A DNA stretch of 55,027 nt from an uncultured Oscillospiraceae bacterium (GTDB lineage Bacteria > Bacillota > Clostridia > Oscillospirales > Oscillospiraceae), in the NCBI GenBank assembly GCA_934655875.1, contig CAKUHB010000015.1, positions 1-55,027 on the forward strand. The letters run 5' to 3'. Each line of letters starts with the position of its first letter. The first letter of the stretch is position 1. Under the pieces are notes generated by a model. That model was not told the DNA's origin. It saw only the letters and a list, made by a program, of their open reading frames with translations, and did not search any database. Below are positions 1-7,736 of this stretch, in pieces. The position numbers and the translations under genes are program-made.

Positions 1-930
1 AAAACCGTTCTGAATCTTCTGGAGAAGGATTCATTTTCCGGAATCCGCATTGATCGTGTGAAGCAATCCGATGCAAAAGTATGGCTGATTGACCTGCAAA
101 AAGGCGGCAAGAGTTATAGCAGTATTCATTCCATTCGTGGCGTCCTGCGTCCGGCTTTCCAAATGGCAGTTGATGATGACCTGCTTCGTAAGAATCCATT
201 CGGTTTTGAATTGGCAAGTGTGATCGTTGATGACAGCGTGACCAGAGAAGCGATATCTCGAAAAGATGAACGCACTTTTCTGGATTTCATCCGGAATGAT
301 AAGCATTACTCGCAGTATTACGACGGTATGTGTATCCTATTCAAAACCGGATTACGCATTTCCGAATTTGCCGGCTTGACACTCAACGATGTCGATTTGC
401 ACGCCCGCGTGATCCACGTTGACCATCAACTGCAGCGCACAGCGCAGATGGAATACATTATCGAAGGCCCAAAGACAGAGAGTGGTATCCGTGATATTCC
501 AATGACCGATGAGGTGTACGATTGTTTTTCCAGAATCATTGCCGAAAGGCCAAAGCCAAAAGTCGAACCGCTTGTAGGTGGAAAGGCAGGTTTTCTGTTT
601 TTGGACAAAAACGGGAAACCGAAAGTAGCGCTTCACTGGGAAAAGTATTTTCACTATGCGTTGGAGAAGTATAATCGGACTTATAAGGCGCAGCTTCCCA
701 AAATCACACCTCATGTTTGCCGGCACACATTTTGCTCCAACATGGCAAAGAGCGGCATGAACCCGAAAACGCTGCAATACCTGATGGGCCATTCCGACAT
801 CAGTATTACAATGAACACTTATACGCACATCAAATTTGAAGATGCGCGTGATGAAGTCATTCGCGTGTGCTCGGAACAACCGGCTATAAAAAACCATATG
901 CAGCGGGGCAAGGTGCAGGCAATCGGCTGA
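1..930 (+). CDS. int: Tyrosine recombinase (integrase), 5'-truncated by window edge
   Basis: The frame is open from base 1, so the N-terminus lies outside the window; 309 residues are visible. They carry part of the SAM-like core-binding domain and a full catalytic domain. The tyrosine-recombinase residues are visible: Arg in TGLRISE (codon 355-357), the H-x-x-R box in TPHVCRHTF (about 712-723), His in LMGHSDIS (790-792) and the nucleophile Tyr in MNTYTH (820-822). The wording resembles integrases of Tn916/Tn1549-type conjugative elements. Base composition is less GC-rich than the chromosome to the right. It would catalyse integration and excision of the element lying to the left. An unusual start within the visible part (GTG at 58) is not needed. 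Confidence 0.93.
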   Translation, partial: KTVLNLLEKDSFSGIRIDRVKQSDAKVWLIDLQKGGKSYSSIHSIRGVLRPAFQMAVDDDLLRKNPFGFELASVIVDDSVTREAISRKDERTFLDFIRNDKHYSQYYDGMCILFKTGLRISEFAGLTLNDVDLHARVIHVDHQLQRTAQMEYIIEGPKTESGIRDIPMTDEVYDCFSRIIAERPKPKVEPLVGGKAGFLFLDKNGKPKVALHWEKYFHYALEKYNRTYKAQLPKITPHVCRHTFCSNMAKSGMNPKTLQYLMGHSDISITMNTYTHIKFEDARDEVIRVCSEQPAIKNHMQRGKVQAIG

Positions 931-1066
931 TTTTTCAAGCAGCTGCTCGAAAATGCCTTGTTGCGTCAGGCTGTTTCCCACCACTCGGCCATGGGATATT
1001 GTTTATATGTCACACGCGCGGTTCAAAGCAGCTTTCGGTAGTAAACTCCAGTATATGGACTCGTTT

Positions 1067-1088
1067 TACTACTTTTGTACTACTTTTG
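1067..1088. repeat. Tandem 11-bp repeat next to integrase
   Basis: TACTACTTTTG occurs twice head to tail (1067-1077 and 1078-1088). An inverted GTAGTA lies at about 1039-1044. Short direct repeats at the end of an integrated element beside int are usually arm-type integrase sites or excisionase sites; that role is inferred from position only. Confidence 0.6.
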
Positions 1089-1121
1089 CCGGATACAAGG
1101 TGCCACGATACGCCACAATAT

Positions 1122-1200
1122 ACCAAGAAAGCATATTCTGTAAATTCAAAAAGCTACGAAGAAGCAACGAAATACCAAGATAATCGAGGAAAAACCAAGA
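1122..1200. repeat. Three ACCAAGA repeats at the element-chromosome junction
   Basis: ACCAAGA occurs at 1122-1128, 1174-1180 and 1194-1200, the last overlapping the A of the phosphatase ATG. They fill the gap between int and the first chromosomal gene, so one may contain or flank the att core. The exact junction cannot be fixed without the other end of the element. The rest of the 931-1199 gap holds no gene. Confidence 0.4.
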
Positions 1201-1661
1201 TGGTAAAGATTTTGTTTCTCTGCCATGGAAATATCTGCCGCAGTCCGATGGCGGAGTTTATTATGAAGGATCTGGTGCAGAAGGCGGGGCTTTCGGCGCA
1301 GGTTCAGGTCGATTCGGCCGCCACCAGCCGGGAGGAGCTTGGCAATTCCATCTATCCGCCCGCGCAGCGGCAGCTGCGCGCGTATGGCGTTGCATTCGGC
1401 GACCGCCGCGCGCGGCAGATGACGCGGCAGGACTACGCAGACTATGATCTGCTGGTCGGCATGGATGCGCAGAACCTGCGGAGCATGCAGCGCATCTGCG
1501 GCGGCGACCCGGACGGCAAGCTCCGGCTTTTGCTTGGCTATACCGGACAGGCACGCGACGTGGCGGATCCGTGGTACACCGATGATTTTGACGCCGCGTG
1601 GCGGGACATTGCTGTCGGCTGCCGCGCCCTTCTGGACGCGCTCCGGTCTTCTCTGTCATAA
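1200..1661 (+). CDS. Low molecular weight protein-tyrosine phosphatase
   Basis: A 153-residue cytoplasmic phosphatase that removes phosphate from tyrosine (possibly arginine) residues. The P-loop C-x5-R-S is at residues 8-15 (CHGNICRS) and the general-acid Asp is in the DPW motif near residue 123. Length is normal for the family. The ATG at 1200 is preceded by GAGGA nine bases upstream; longer in-frame extensions run through the mobile-element end and are not believable. The gene sits directly against the integrase element, so its original promoter may have been displaced. In Firmicutes such genes often stand alone; YwlE-type arginine phosphatase cannot be excluded. Confidence 0.93.
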   Translation: MVKILFLCHGNICRSPMAEFIMKDLVQKAGLSAQVQVDSAATSREELGNSIYPPAQRQLRAYGVAFGDRRARQMTRQDYADYDLLVGMDAQNLRSMQRICGGDPDGKLRLLLGYTGQARDVADPWYTDDFDAAWRDIAVGCRALLDALRSSLS

Positions 1662-1667
1662 AACAAA

Positions 1668-1700
1668 CCGGAGAAGCTTCACGCTTCTCCGGCTGTTTTT
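1668..1700. terminator. Rho-independent terminator, probably bidirectional
   Basis: CCGGAGAAGC pairs with GCTTCTCCGG around a 5-nt loop, followed by CTGTTTTT. It lies between the convergent phosphatase and the minus-strand membrane protein gene and overlaps the latter's stop region. Confidence 0.85.
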
Positions 1701-2019
1701 ATGCTTCCAATAAGTAACTCAGTCCAAGCAGGATATACAACGGGCCGAAGCAGAACGCCATGAACAGCTCCCTCTTCGGCACCTTCCGGGTCAGGCCGTC
1801 GGTGACGACCAGAATCTCCGCAAAATATGCGCCCGCGCCGCAGAAATAGGCAATGGCGCGCAGCGCCTTATGGATCTCCGGCAGCAAAAACGACGCCAGA
1901 AACAGGGCCGCCGCCACACCGACGGCGATATTGCGCGCAAGCAGCATGACATGCTCCACATACGACGCTTCGGGCTTCTTTTCTTCCGTGATGGTATACG
2001 CAGTTTGCTTCTCTTTCAT
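1699..2019 (-). CDS. Small membrane protein of unknown function
   Basis: A 106-residue protein with a charged N-terminus (about 20 residues) and three likely membrane segments, near residues 25-45, 50-70 and 85-104. I recognise no catalytic motif or named family. The ATG at 2019 has a GGGAGGA site upstream. An extended -10 element (TGGTATACT, 2045-2053 on the minus strand) sits just before it, so it probably has its own promoter. It is convergent with the phosphatase gene and shares its terminator. Confidence 0.75.
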   Translation of the reverse strand: MKEKQTAYTITEEKKPEASYVEHVMLLARNIAVGVAAALFLASFLLPEIHKALRAIAYFCGAGAYFAEILVVTDGLTRKVPKRELFMAFCFGPLYILLGLSYLLEA

Positions 2020-2070
2020 GCGGTTCCTCCCGGCTTTTATTTATAGTATACCAGAGGATCGTCCGCCCGC

Positions 2071-2949
2071 CTAGTCTTTTTTGAAAAAAACTTCCTGTTC
2101 TGAGCAAATTTCCATCCGTTTTCCCGTCATCGGGTGCGGAAAAACCAGCTTTGCCGCGCAGAGCTGCTGCGCGCTGAGTCCCAGCGCGTCCGAATACTGC
2201 TTTGCCGCTTCCGTCGTGTACTGCGGGTCGCCCAGAATGGGGAAGCCGGAAGCCAGACAGTGCAGCCGCAGCTGATGCGTCCGGCCCGTATGCGGATGCA
2301 GCTGCAAAAGCGCCGTCTGCGCCGCGCGCGCCAGCACGCGATACCCGGTCACGGCCTTCTGCCCGCGCGCATCCACGATCCGGATGAGACTGCCGCCGCC
2401 GACCTTATAGACCGGCAGATCGATCGTCCCCTCGTCCTGTTCCGGTGCGCCGAACACGGACGCCAGATATGTCTTTTCCAGCTGCCGCTCCCGCAGCATC
2501 CGGCAGAACTGGTCGTGCACGTTCGCGGTCTTCGCCAGCAGCACGACGCCGAAGGTATCGCGGTCGAGCCGCGTCACGGGATGGATCCCGGCGGCTTCTC
2601 CCTGCTGCCGCAGATGATACAGAACACCGTTCGCCAGCGTCCCGCTGTTGCGCTGCGGCGACGGATGCACCAGAAGACCTGCTGGCTTGTCCACGGCGAG
2701 AAACGCTTCGTCCTCATACAGGATGGACAACGCCATCGGCTCCGGCGGGAAGCCCTCCGGCTCCTCCTCGACCACGACGCACACCCGGTCGCCGGGGAAG
2801 ACCCGGCAGTTCGTATGCGCCGGCAGATCATTCACAAACAGGGCATTCTGCCACTTGAGCCGCTTGACCAGCCCCGCCGACAGGTCAAATTCCCGCCGCA
2901 GAATCGACAGAAGCTCTGCCTGCCGTTCGGCTGTTTTTTCGAGGATCAT
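2071..2949 (-). CDS. RluA-family 23S rRNA/tRNA pseudouridine synthase
   Basis: 292 residues. An N-terminal S4-like RNA-binding region (about 12-60) precedes the catalytic domain with the RluA signature RLDRDT; the catalytic Asp is residue 129. The usual Ser after DT is Phe here (RLDRDTFGV), a mild variation. It isomerises uridine in structured RNA; which site (RluD-, RluC- or RluA-like) cannot be told. The ATG at 2949 is preceded by an AAAGGGGG site. A consensus-like promoter lies just upstream inside the end of the next gene. Confidence 0.92.
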   Translation of the reverse strand: MILEKTAERQAELLSILRREFDLSAGLVKRLKWQNALFVNDLPAHTNCRVFPGDRVCVVVEEEPEGFPPEPMALSILYEDEAFLAVDKPAGLLVHPSPQRNSGTLANGVLYHLRQQGEAAGIHPVTRLDRDTFGVVLLAKTANVHDQFCRMLRERQLEKTYLASVFGAPEQDEGTIDLPVYKVGGGSLIRIVDARGQKAVTGYRVLARAAQTALLQLHPHTGRTHQLRLHCLASGFPILGDPQYTTEAAKQYSDALGLSAQQLCAAKLVFPHPMTGKRMEICSEQEVFFKKD

Positions 2950-2976
2950 TGCCCCGGCCCCCTTTCCTCCGGGACT

Positions 2977-3005
2977 ATTATAAGAAATTACACGTCTCTC
3001 TGCAA
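2977..3005 (-). promoter_or_regulatory. Sigma-A type promoter for the pseudouridine synthase gene
   Basis: On the minus strand TTGCAG (3000-3005), a 17-nt spacer and TATAAT (2977-2982). It overlaps the 3' end of the ytvI-like gene and would give a leader of about 20 nt before the ribosome-binding site. Confidence 0.7.
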
Positions 3006-4049
3006 GCCGGAATGATCCCAGATCTGCTTGAGCAGCATTGCGGAGATCGGAAACAGGATCATCCCCGCCACGCCGAGCAGCCGGTAGCCCGCATACAGGG
3101 CCAGCAGCGTCAGAACCGGGTTCAGCCCCACCTGCCGCCCGACCAGCCGCGGCTCGAGCGCCTGACGGCTAAGGGCCGCCGTGCCGTAGAGAATGACGAG
3201 CCCCACGCCCTTTTTCGTCTCGCCGCGCAGGAACATGACGATCGACCACGGGATGAGCACCGTCCCTGTCCCAAAGACCGGCAGGGCGTCAACGATGGTG
3301 ATAAGCAGGGCGTCCAGCACCGGATACTGCACCCGCAGCAGCATCAGCCCGATATTCAGGATCAGAAACGTGACGCCCATCAGCTTCAGCTGCGCCTGGA
3401 GCCAGCCGCCGAATGTCGTGCGGACATGGCCGAGAAGCGAGAGCGCCTTCTGCCGCCATTCGGGGCGGATGACGCGTGAAAGCCAGCTGCGGATCGCGGG
3501 CAGCTCGCCGGAGAGCATGAAGCTGGATAAAATCGCGGTCACGGTAAAAAGCACCGCATCCGGGAGCTTCCCGATCACGCCGGAAGCCCAGGAAAAGAGC
3601 GTCTCATAGAGCTTCGTCCCGAAGCCCGCGCCGCTTTTGAAAAACGACTCCACACCGGCGCGAAGGCCGCTCCCAAGCCCGTCCGGGAGCTGCGCCGCCA
3701 TGGCGATGAGCCGCGCCTTGACGCGGCTGACGGGCGCCTGCAGGCCCTGCGCCAGCTCCGGAAGCTCGCGCACCAGCCCGGCCGCTTCCCCGCACAGAAG
3801 CCTGCACAAAAGAAACATCCCGCCGAACAGCGCCGCAAACAGCCCCAGCACGCACACGCCCGACGCCAGCCAGCGCGGCATATGCGCGCGCGTCTGCAAA
3901 AGCTTCACCGGCTTTTCCGCGATCTGGCTGACGGCAAGCCCGATCAGAAACGGTAGCAGAACCGGCAGCAGCAGCGCGCCGAACACCCACGCGCCGGCCA
4001 GAATCCCCAGTATGAGCAACACGGTTCTCCAGATTTTGCGGCTTTTCAT
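2988..4049 (-). CDS. ytvI: YtvI-like AI-2E-superfamily sporulation integral membrane protein
   Basis: 353 residues, with two N-terminal membrane helices, a soluble middle part and about five C-terminal helices, the layout of the AI-2E transporter superfamily. The stretch DALPVFGTGTVLIPW matches the signature of the sporulation protein YtvI of endospore formers rather than quorum-signal exporters. In Bacillus ytvI is expressed in the mother cell, but its molecular job is unknown. The ATG at 4049 starts MKSRKIW. It points away from the pheB gene, with a divergent promoter region in between. Confidence 0.85.
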   Translation of the reverse strand: MKSRKIWRTVLLILGILAGAWVFGALLLPVLLPFLIGLAVSQIAEKPVKLLQTRAHMPRWLASGVCVLGLFAALFGGMFLLCRLLCGEAAGLVRELPELAQGLQAPVSRVKARLIAMAAQLPDGLGSGLRAGVESFFKSGAGFGTKLYETLFSWASGVIGKLPDAVLFTVTAILSSFMLSGELPAIRSWLSRVIRPEWRQKALSLLGHVRTTFGGWLQAQLKLMGVTFLILNIGLMLLRVQYPVLDALLITIVDALPVFGTGTVLIPWSIVMFLRGETKKGVGLVILYGTAALSRQALEPRLVGRQVGLNPVLTLLALYAGYRLLGVAGMILFPISAMLLKQIWDHSGLQRDV

Positions 4050-4077
4050 ATTTTCCGGCCCTCCTGTATTTTTGTGC

Positions 4078-4106
4078 TTGCATTTTGCGGCTTTGTGGTG
4101 TATATT
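4078..4106 (+). promoter_or_regulatory. Sigma-A type promoter upstream of pheB-adh-hom
   Basis: TTGCAT (4078-4083), 17-nt spacer, TATATT (4101-4106). It lies about 57 bases before the pheB start and faces the three-gene unit. Confidence 0.65.
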
Positions 4107-4162
4107 GAAGTCTGCCTATAGACATTTGCTTTTCTGTTGCGGACAAATATGAGGTGAACAAA

Positions 4163-4603
4163 ATGGAACAGAGTCCTAAATATTACATTGTTGAGGCGTC
4201 CGCCTTACCGGAAATTTTCCAGAAGGTCGCCGAAGCCAAGCGGATGCTGGAGACCGGCGAGACCGACAAGGTCAACGTCGCCGCGCAGGCCGTCGGCATC
4301 AGCCGCAGCGCCTTTTATAAGTACCGCGATTCCATCGCACCGTTTCAGAACCTGATGGCCGGCCGGATCATCACCTTCCAGATGATGCTCAAGGACAAGG
4401 CCGGCGTTCTGTCCGAGATATTAGCTATTTTTGCCAACTGCGGCGCGAATATACTGACCATCAATCAGTCCATCCCGACCGGCGGCCGCGCCATGGTCAC
4501 CATTTCGGCGGAGACCAGCAATCTGAACTGCACCATCGAAGCGCTGACACAAAAAATTGCAGAAAGGAAAGGCGTGGTCAAGGCTGACTGCGTCGCAGGG
4601 TGA
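4163..4603 (+). CDS. pheB: PheB-like ACT domain protein (UPF0735 type)
   Basis: 146 residues. Residues about 28-70 form a helical, helix-turn-helix-like region (NVAAQAVGISRSAFYKYRD), followed by a C-terminal ACT domain (about 70-146), a small-molecule-binding module that usually senses amino acids. This is the arrangement of PheB/UPF0735 proteins commonly found before homoserine dehydrogenase in Firmicutes. I chose ATG 4163 because GAGGTG ends six bases before it; an in-frame GTG at 4154 lies inside that site. It is followed, with near overlap, by the alcohol dehydrogenase gene. Role: probable amino-acid-responsive regulator of the hom unit. Confidence 0.88.
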   Translation: MEQSPKYYIVEASALPEIFQKVAEAKRMLETGETDKVNVAAQAVGISRSAFYKYRDSIAPFQNLMAGRIITFQMMLKDKAGVLSEILAIFANCGANILTINQSIPTGGRAMVTISAETSNLNCTIEALTQKIAERKGVVKADCVAG

Positions 4604-4608
4604 TCCAT

Positions 4609-5793
4609 ATGCATGCATTCCAATATTACGTCCCGACCGAGATCGTGTTTGGCTCCGGAATCGTCGACAAGCTGCCCAGTCTTCTCGCCAGGCGGCAGAT
4701 CTCCCGCATTCTCGTCGTCTACGGCGGCGCGAGCGCGAGAAAGAGCGGCCTTCTTGACCGCATCTTCGCCATGCTCCAGTCCGCAGGCGTCAGCTATCAG
4801 ACGCTCGGCGGCGTGCAGCCCAATCCGCGCGTCGCGCTCGCGCGCGAGGGTGTCCGGCTGGCCATCGAATCGGAAGCACAGCTGATCCTCGCCGTCGGCG
4901 GCGGCAGCGTCATCGACACCTGCAAGGCCATCGCGCACGGCGCGGCCAATCCCGGCACGGACATCTGGGCGTTCTGGAAAAAGCGTGCGGCGCTGACGCG
5001 CACCATGCCCGTCGGCGTCGTGCTGACCATCCCGGCAGCCGGCAGCGAGACGAGCGACTCCGCCGTTCTCACGAACGCGGAATCCGGTGAAAAGCGCGGT
5101 CTGAATACCGACCTGAACCGCCCCGTCTTTGCCATTCTCGATCCCACGCTGGCTGCGACGCTCCCGAGGCATCAGGTCGCCTGCGGTGTGAGCGATATCA
5201 TGATGCACACCATGGAGCGCTATTTTAACCCCGTTACCGACAACGATCTGACCGACGAGCTGGCGGAAGCGCTGCTGCGCGTCGTCATCCGCAACGGCCC
5301 GGCTGCCGTGCGCGACCCGCACGACGAAAAGGCCATGAGCGAGATCATGTGGGCCGGTTCCCTGTCGCACAACGGTCTGACGGGCCTTGGCGGCAATAAG
5401 GACTTCGCAACGCATCAGCTGGGACACGGCATCAGCGAGAAGTTCGACATTACCCACGGTGACAGTCTGACGGCTGTCTGGGGCAGCTGGGCGCGCTATG
5501 TCCTCGACACCGACGTTTCGCGCTTTGCCCGGTTTGCCCGGAACGTCTGGGGTGTGGAGCAGGCCGACGACCGGGAAGCCGCACTCGCCGGGATCGCGGC
5601 GCAGGAGACGTTCTTCCGCTCGCTCGACATGCCGGTGTGCATCCCCGCGCTTTCCTGCGGCAAGCAGGACGAGGACGGTCTGGCCGATCTTGCCAGCCGG
5701 TGCAGCTACGGCAAGACCCGCACCATCGGCACGTTCCGTACTTTGAGCTACGAAGATATGCTCGCCATCTATCACAAAGCAAACAACGCGTAA
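4609..5793 (+). CDS. Iron-containing alcohol dehydrogenase, butanol-dehydrogenase type
   Basis: 394 residues of the group III metal-dependent alcohol dehydrogenase family (YqhD/BDH-like), NAD(P)H-dependent reduction of aldehydes. The dinucleotide motif VGGGSVID (about 96-103) is present, and the metal ligands fit Asp196, His200, His269 and His283, with the family spacing of 14 between the last two histidines. ATG 4609 gives the canonical MHxFxYYxPT start and has AGGGTG six bases upstream; an in-frame GTG at 4600 is less likely. It sits between pheB and hom, unusual company for a fermentative enzyme. Confidence 0.93.
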   Translation: MHAFQYYVPTEIVFGSGIVDKLPSLLARRQISRILVVYGGASARKSGLLDRIFAMLQSAGVSYQTLGGVQPNPRVALAREGVRLAIESEAQLILAVGGGSVIDTCKAIAHGAANPGTDIWAFWKKRAALTRTMPVGVVLTIPAAGSETSDSAVLTNAESGEKRGLNTDLNRPVFAILDPTLAATLPRHQVACGVSDIMMHTMERYFNPVTDNDLTDELAEALLRVVIRNGPAAVRDPHDEKAMSEIMWAGSLSHNGLTGLGGNKDFATHQLGHGISEKFDITHGDSLTAVWGSWARYVLDTDVSRFARFARNVWGVEQADDREAALAGIAAQETFFRSLDMPVCIPALSCGKQDEDGLADLASRCSYGKTRTIGTFRTLSYEDMLAIYHKANNA

Positions 5794-5803
5794 GGAGACA
5801 ACT

Positions 5804-6991
5804 ATGAAAAAGCTTGCAATTCTGGGCGCCGGCACTGTTGGCGGCAGCTGCGCGGAAATTCTGCTGCGCGACGCAGCCGTTCTTGAGAAAAACGCCGGGG
5901 AAGCCCTCGAGCTGGCCTATGTCGTCGATCTGCGCGACATGCCGGACGCTCCCTTCCACGATAAAATGGTCAAGGATTTTTCTGTCGTCGAGCAGGATCC
6001 GGAGGTCTTTCTCGTCATCGAAGCCATCGGCGGCTGCGGCGCGGCGCTGAACTTTGTCCGGCGCTCGCTGGAGGCCGGCAAGCATGTCGTGACCTCCAAC
6101 AAGCAGCTCGTCGCCGAGCACGGCACTGAGCTGCTGGCGCTTGCCAAGGCGCATGGCGTGAGCTTCCTGTTTGAAGCTTCCGTCGGCGGCGGCATCCCGG
6201 TTCTGCACCCGCTGAGCCAGTGCCTTGGTGCCAATGAGATCCTTGAGGTCCGCGGTATTCTCAACGGCACGACAAATTTCATTCTCACCCAGATGCTCGA
6301 ATGCGGCCAGAGCTACGACACGGCGCTGCGTGACGCGCAGGCGCGCGGCTATGCCGAGCAGAACCCCGCTGCCGACGTCGACGGCATCGATGCAGGCCGC
6401 AAGATCTGCATTCTGGCCGACATGATGTTCGGCAAGAACGTCGACCCGTCCCGCATCTCCATGACCGGCATCTCCACCATCACGGCGGAGGACGCCGCCT
6501 TTGCCGAAGCTGCCGGCATGAAGCTGAAGCTGCTCGGCCGCGCCGTCCGGCAGGGCGAGAAGATCGCTGTGTTCGTCTCTCCGCATTTTGTCTCCGGCTC
6601 GCAGCCGCTCGCGCCCGTCTCCGGCGTTCTGAACGCGATCGAGGTGCTGGGCAATAACATCGGCAACGCCATGTTCTTTGGCCCCGGTGCAGGCGGCCCG
6701 GCGACGGCCAGCGCCGTACTCGGCGACGTGGTCGATATCGTCCGCAATCCCGGCCGGAAGCAGCCGGTCGACTGGTCCGACGCACCCGCCGATCTGACCG
6801 ACCCGGACGAATTTGAAGCCTCATTCTTCATCCGCACCAGGCAGGACAAGGCCGCCTGCGAAGCGGCGCTGGGCGAGATCCGCTGGCTGCCCGATCAGGC
6901 GGGCTTCCACGGCGGCTTTACCGGCAAGACCTGCAAAAAGGCCATTGCTGCCGCTCTCGCACTGGACGCCGTCTGGCCGGTATTGGCATAA
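5804..6991 (+). CDS. hom: Homoserine dehydrogenase
   Basis: 395 residues. The N-terminal nucleotide-binding motif GAGTVGG (8-14) is followed by the substrate domain with ILNGTTNFIL and the DVDGIDAGRKICILA stretch carrying a family Lys. The enzyme reduces aspartate semialdehyde to homoserine, feeding threonine and methionine synthesis. The C-terminal end, from about 340, is shorter than in classical ACT-bearing Hom enzymes and looks like a reduced ACT domain; the separate PheB protein may supply regulation. It starts 10 bases after the dehydrogenase stop, in the same operon. Confidence 0.95.
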   Translation: MKKLAILGAGTVGGSCAEILLRDAAVLEKNAGEALELAYVVDLRDMPDAPFHDKMVKDFSVVEQDPEVFLVIEAIGGCGAALNFVRRSLEAGKHVVTSNKQLVAEHGTELLALAKAHGVSFLFEASVGGGIPVLHPLSQCLGANEILEVRGILNGTTNFILTQMLECGQSYDTALRDAQARGYAEQNPAADVDGIDAGRKICILADMMFGKNVDPSRISMTGISTITAEDAAFAEAAGMKLKLLGRAVRQGEKIAVFVSPHFVSGSQPLAPVSGVLNAIEVLGNNIGNAMFFGPGAGGPATASAVLGDVVDIVRNPGRKQPVDWSDAPADLTDPDEFEASFFIRTRQDKAACEAALGEIRWLPDQAGFHGGFTGKTCKKAIAAALALDAVWPVLA

Positions 6992-7010
6992 GTTCGGTTC
7001 TGAATCCATT

Positions 7011-7046
7011 CCCCCCTGTCATAGGCTATGACAGGGGGGATCTTTT
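7011..7046 (+). terminator. Terminator whose 3' arm is the next gene's ribosome-binding site
   Basis: CCCCCCTGTCATAG (7011-7024) pairs perfectly with CTATGACAGGGGGG (7026-7039), followed by ATCTTTT. It ends the hom transcript. The AGGGGGG of the 3' arm is also the only plausible ribosome-binding site for ATG 7047, seven bases on. Confidence 0.85.
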
Positions 7047-7535
7047 ATGAAACGCAGATGGCTGTTCGTCTTTTTTCTGACCGCCGCGGCAGGGGCTGCG
7101 CTCCATTTTCTGTACGATCTGTGGCCGAACGCGCTGACTGCCGTTCTCGCGCCGGTCAATGAAAGCGTGTGGGAGCATCTGAAACTTCTCTACTGGCCGT
7201 TTCTTGCCGCAGCATTCTGTCTCACGCGCGGCGCGGCAGACAGCAGGCAGGGCTGGTGCGCGCTGCTGATCGGACTGCTGGCCGCACCGGTTTTGCTGCT
7301 GGGTGCGTATTATCCGCTCGTCTGCGGGTTTTCGCTGCATGGGCTCTGGCTGGATATTCTTCTGTATATGCTTGCGCTGGCAGGCGGATTTTTTCTGGCG
7401 TACCGGCTGCGGCTGCGGGCGCTTCCTGGCGCTCTCTGCGGCCCGGTCGTGATCGCAGCCGGGCTTTACGGCGCGGCGCTGGCGCTTTTCTCCTTCGCGC
7501 CGCCGGAGCTGCCCATTTTCCTGCCGCCTGCTTGA
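7047..7535 (+). CDS. DUF6512-like integral membrane protein
   Basis: 162 residues with five or six hydrophobic helices. The N-terminal part contains HFLYDLW and PVNESVWEHLKLLYWP, a conserved signature I associate with the DUF6512 family of Firmicute membrane proteins; function unknown. It starts at ATG 7047 directly behind the hom terminator hairpin, whose 3' arm holds its Shine-Dalgarno sequence, so translation may be weak on read-through transcripts. It is not obviously part of the downstream ribosomal operon, which has its own promoter. Confidence 0.8.
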   Translation: MKRRWLFVFFLTAAAGAALHFLYDLWPNALTAVLAPVNESVWEHLKLLYWPFLAAAFCLTRGAADSRQGWCALLIGLLAAPVLLLGAYYPLVCGFSLHGLWLDILLYMLALAGGFFLAYRLRLRALPGALCGPVVIAAGLYGAALALFSFAPPELPIFLPPA

Positions 7536-7554
7536 ATTTTTCTGCATTTTTGTG

Positions 7555-7583
7555 TTGACAAGTCCGGTTTTCTCCGCTATAAT
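7555..7583 (+). promoter_or_regulatory. Consensus sigma-A promoter of infC-rpmI-rplT
   Basis: TTGACA (7555-7560), exactly 17 nt, then TATAAT (7578-7583): a perfect match at both hexamers, as expected for a strongly expressed translation operon. Confidence 0.93.
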
Positions 7584-7589
7584 ATCCCG

Positions 7590-7722
7590 GAGAAAACAAA
7601 GAAGGAGCGGCGAGCACCGCAACTCACCTCAAGCTTTGCGAAGAGGTTCATAATTTCCTCCGCTTTTGGCGGAAGTATGGATTTTATGTGCGGGTGCTTT
7701 GCGGCATCCGCACTTTGCATTT
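7590..7722 (+). ncRNA. infC-rpmI-rplT 5' leader (L20-leader-like)
   Basis: About 145 nt of untranslated leader separate the promoter from infC. It contains a small hairpin around 7660-7676 (CCGC TTTT GGCGG) and a stronger one at 7689-7714 (GTGCGGgTGC / GCAtCCGCAC) followed by a T-rich stretch just before the infC ribosome-binding site. Firmicute infC operons are commonly controlled by L20 binding to such leaders with premature termination; that mechanism is inferred from position and shape. Confidence 0.6.
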
Positions 7723-7736
7723 GGAGGTGCTTTACA

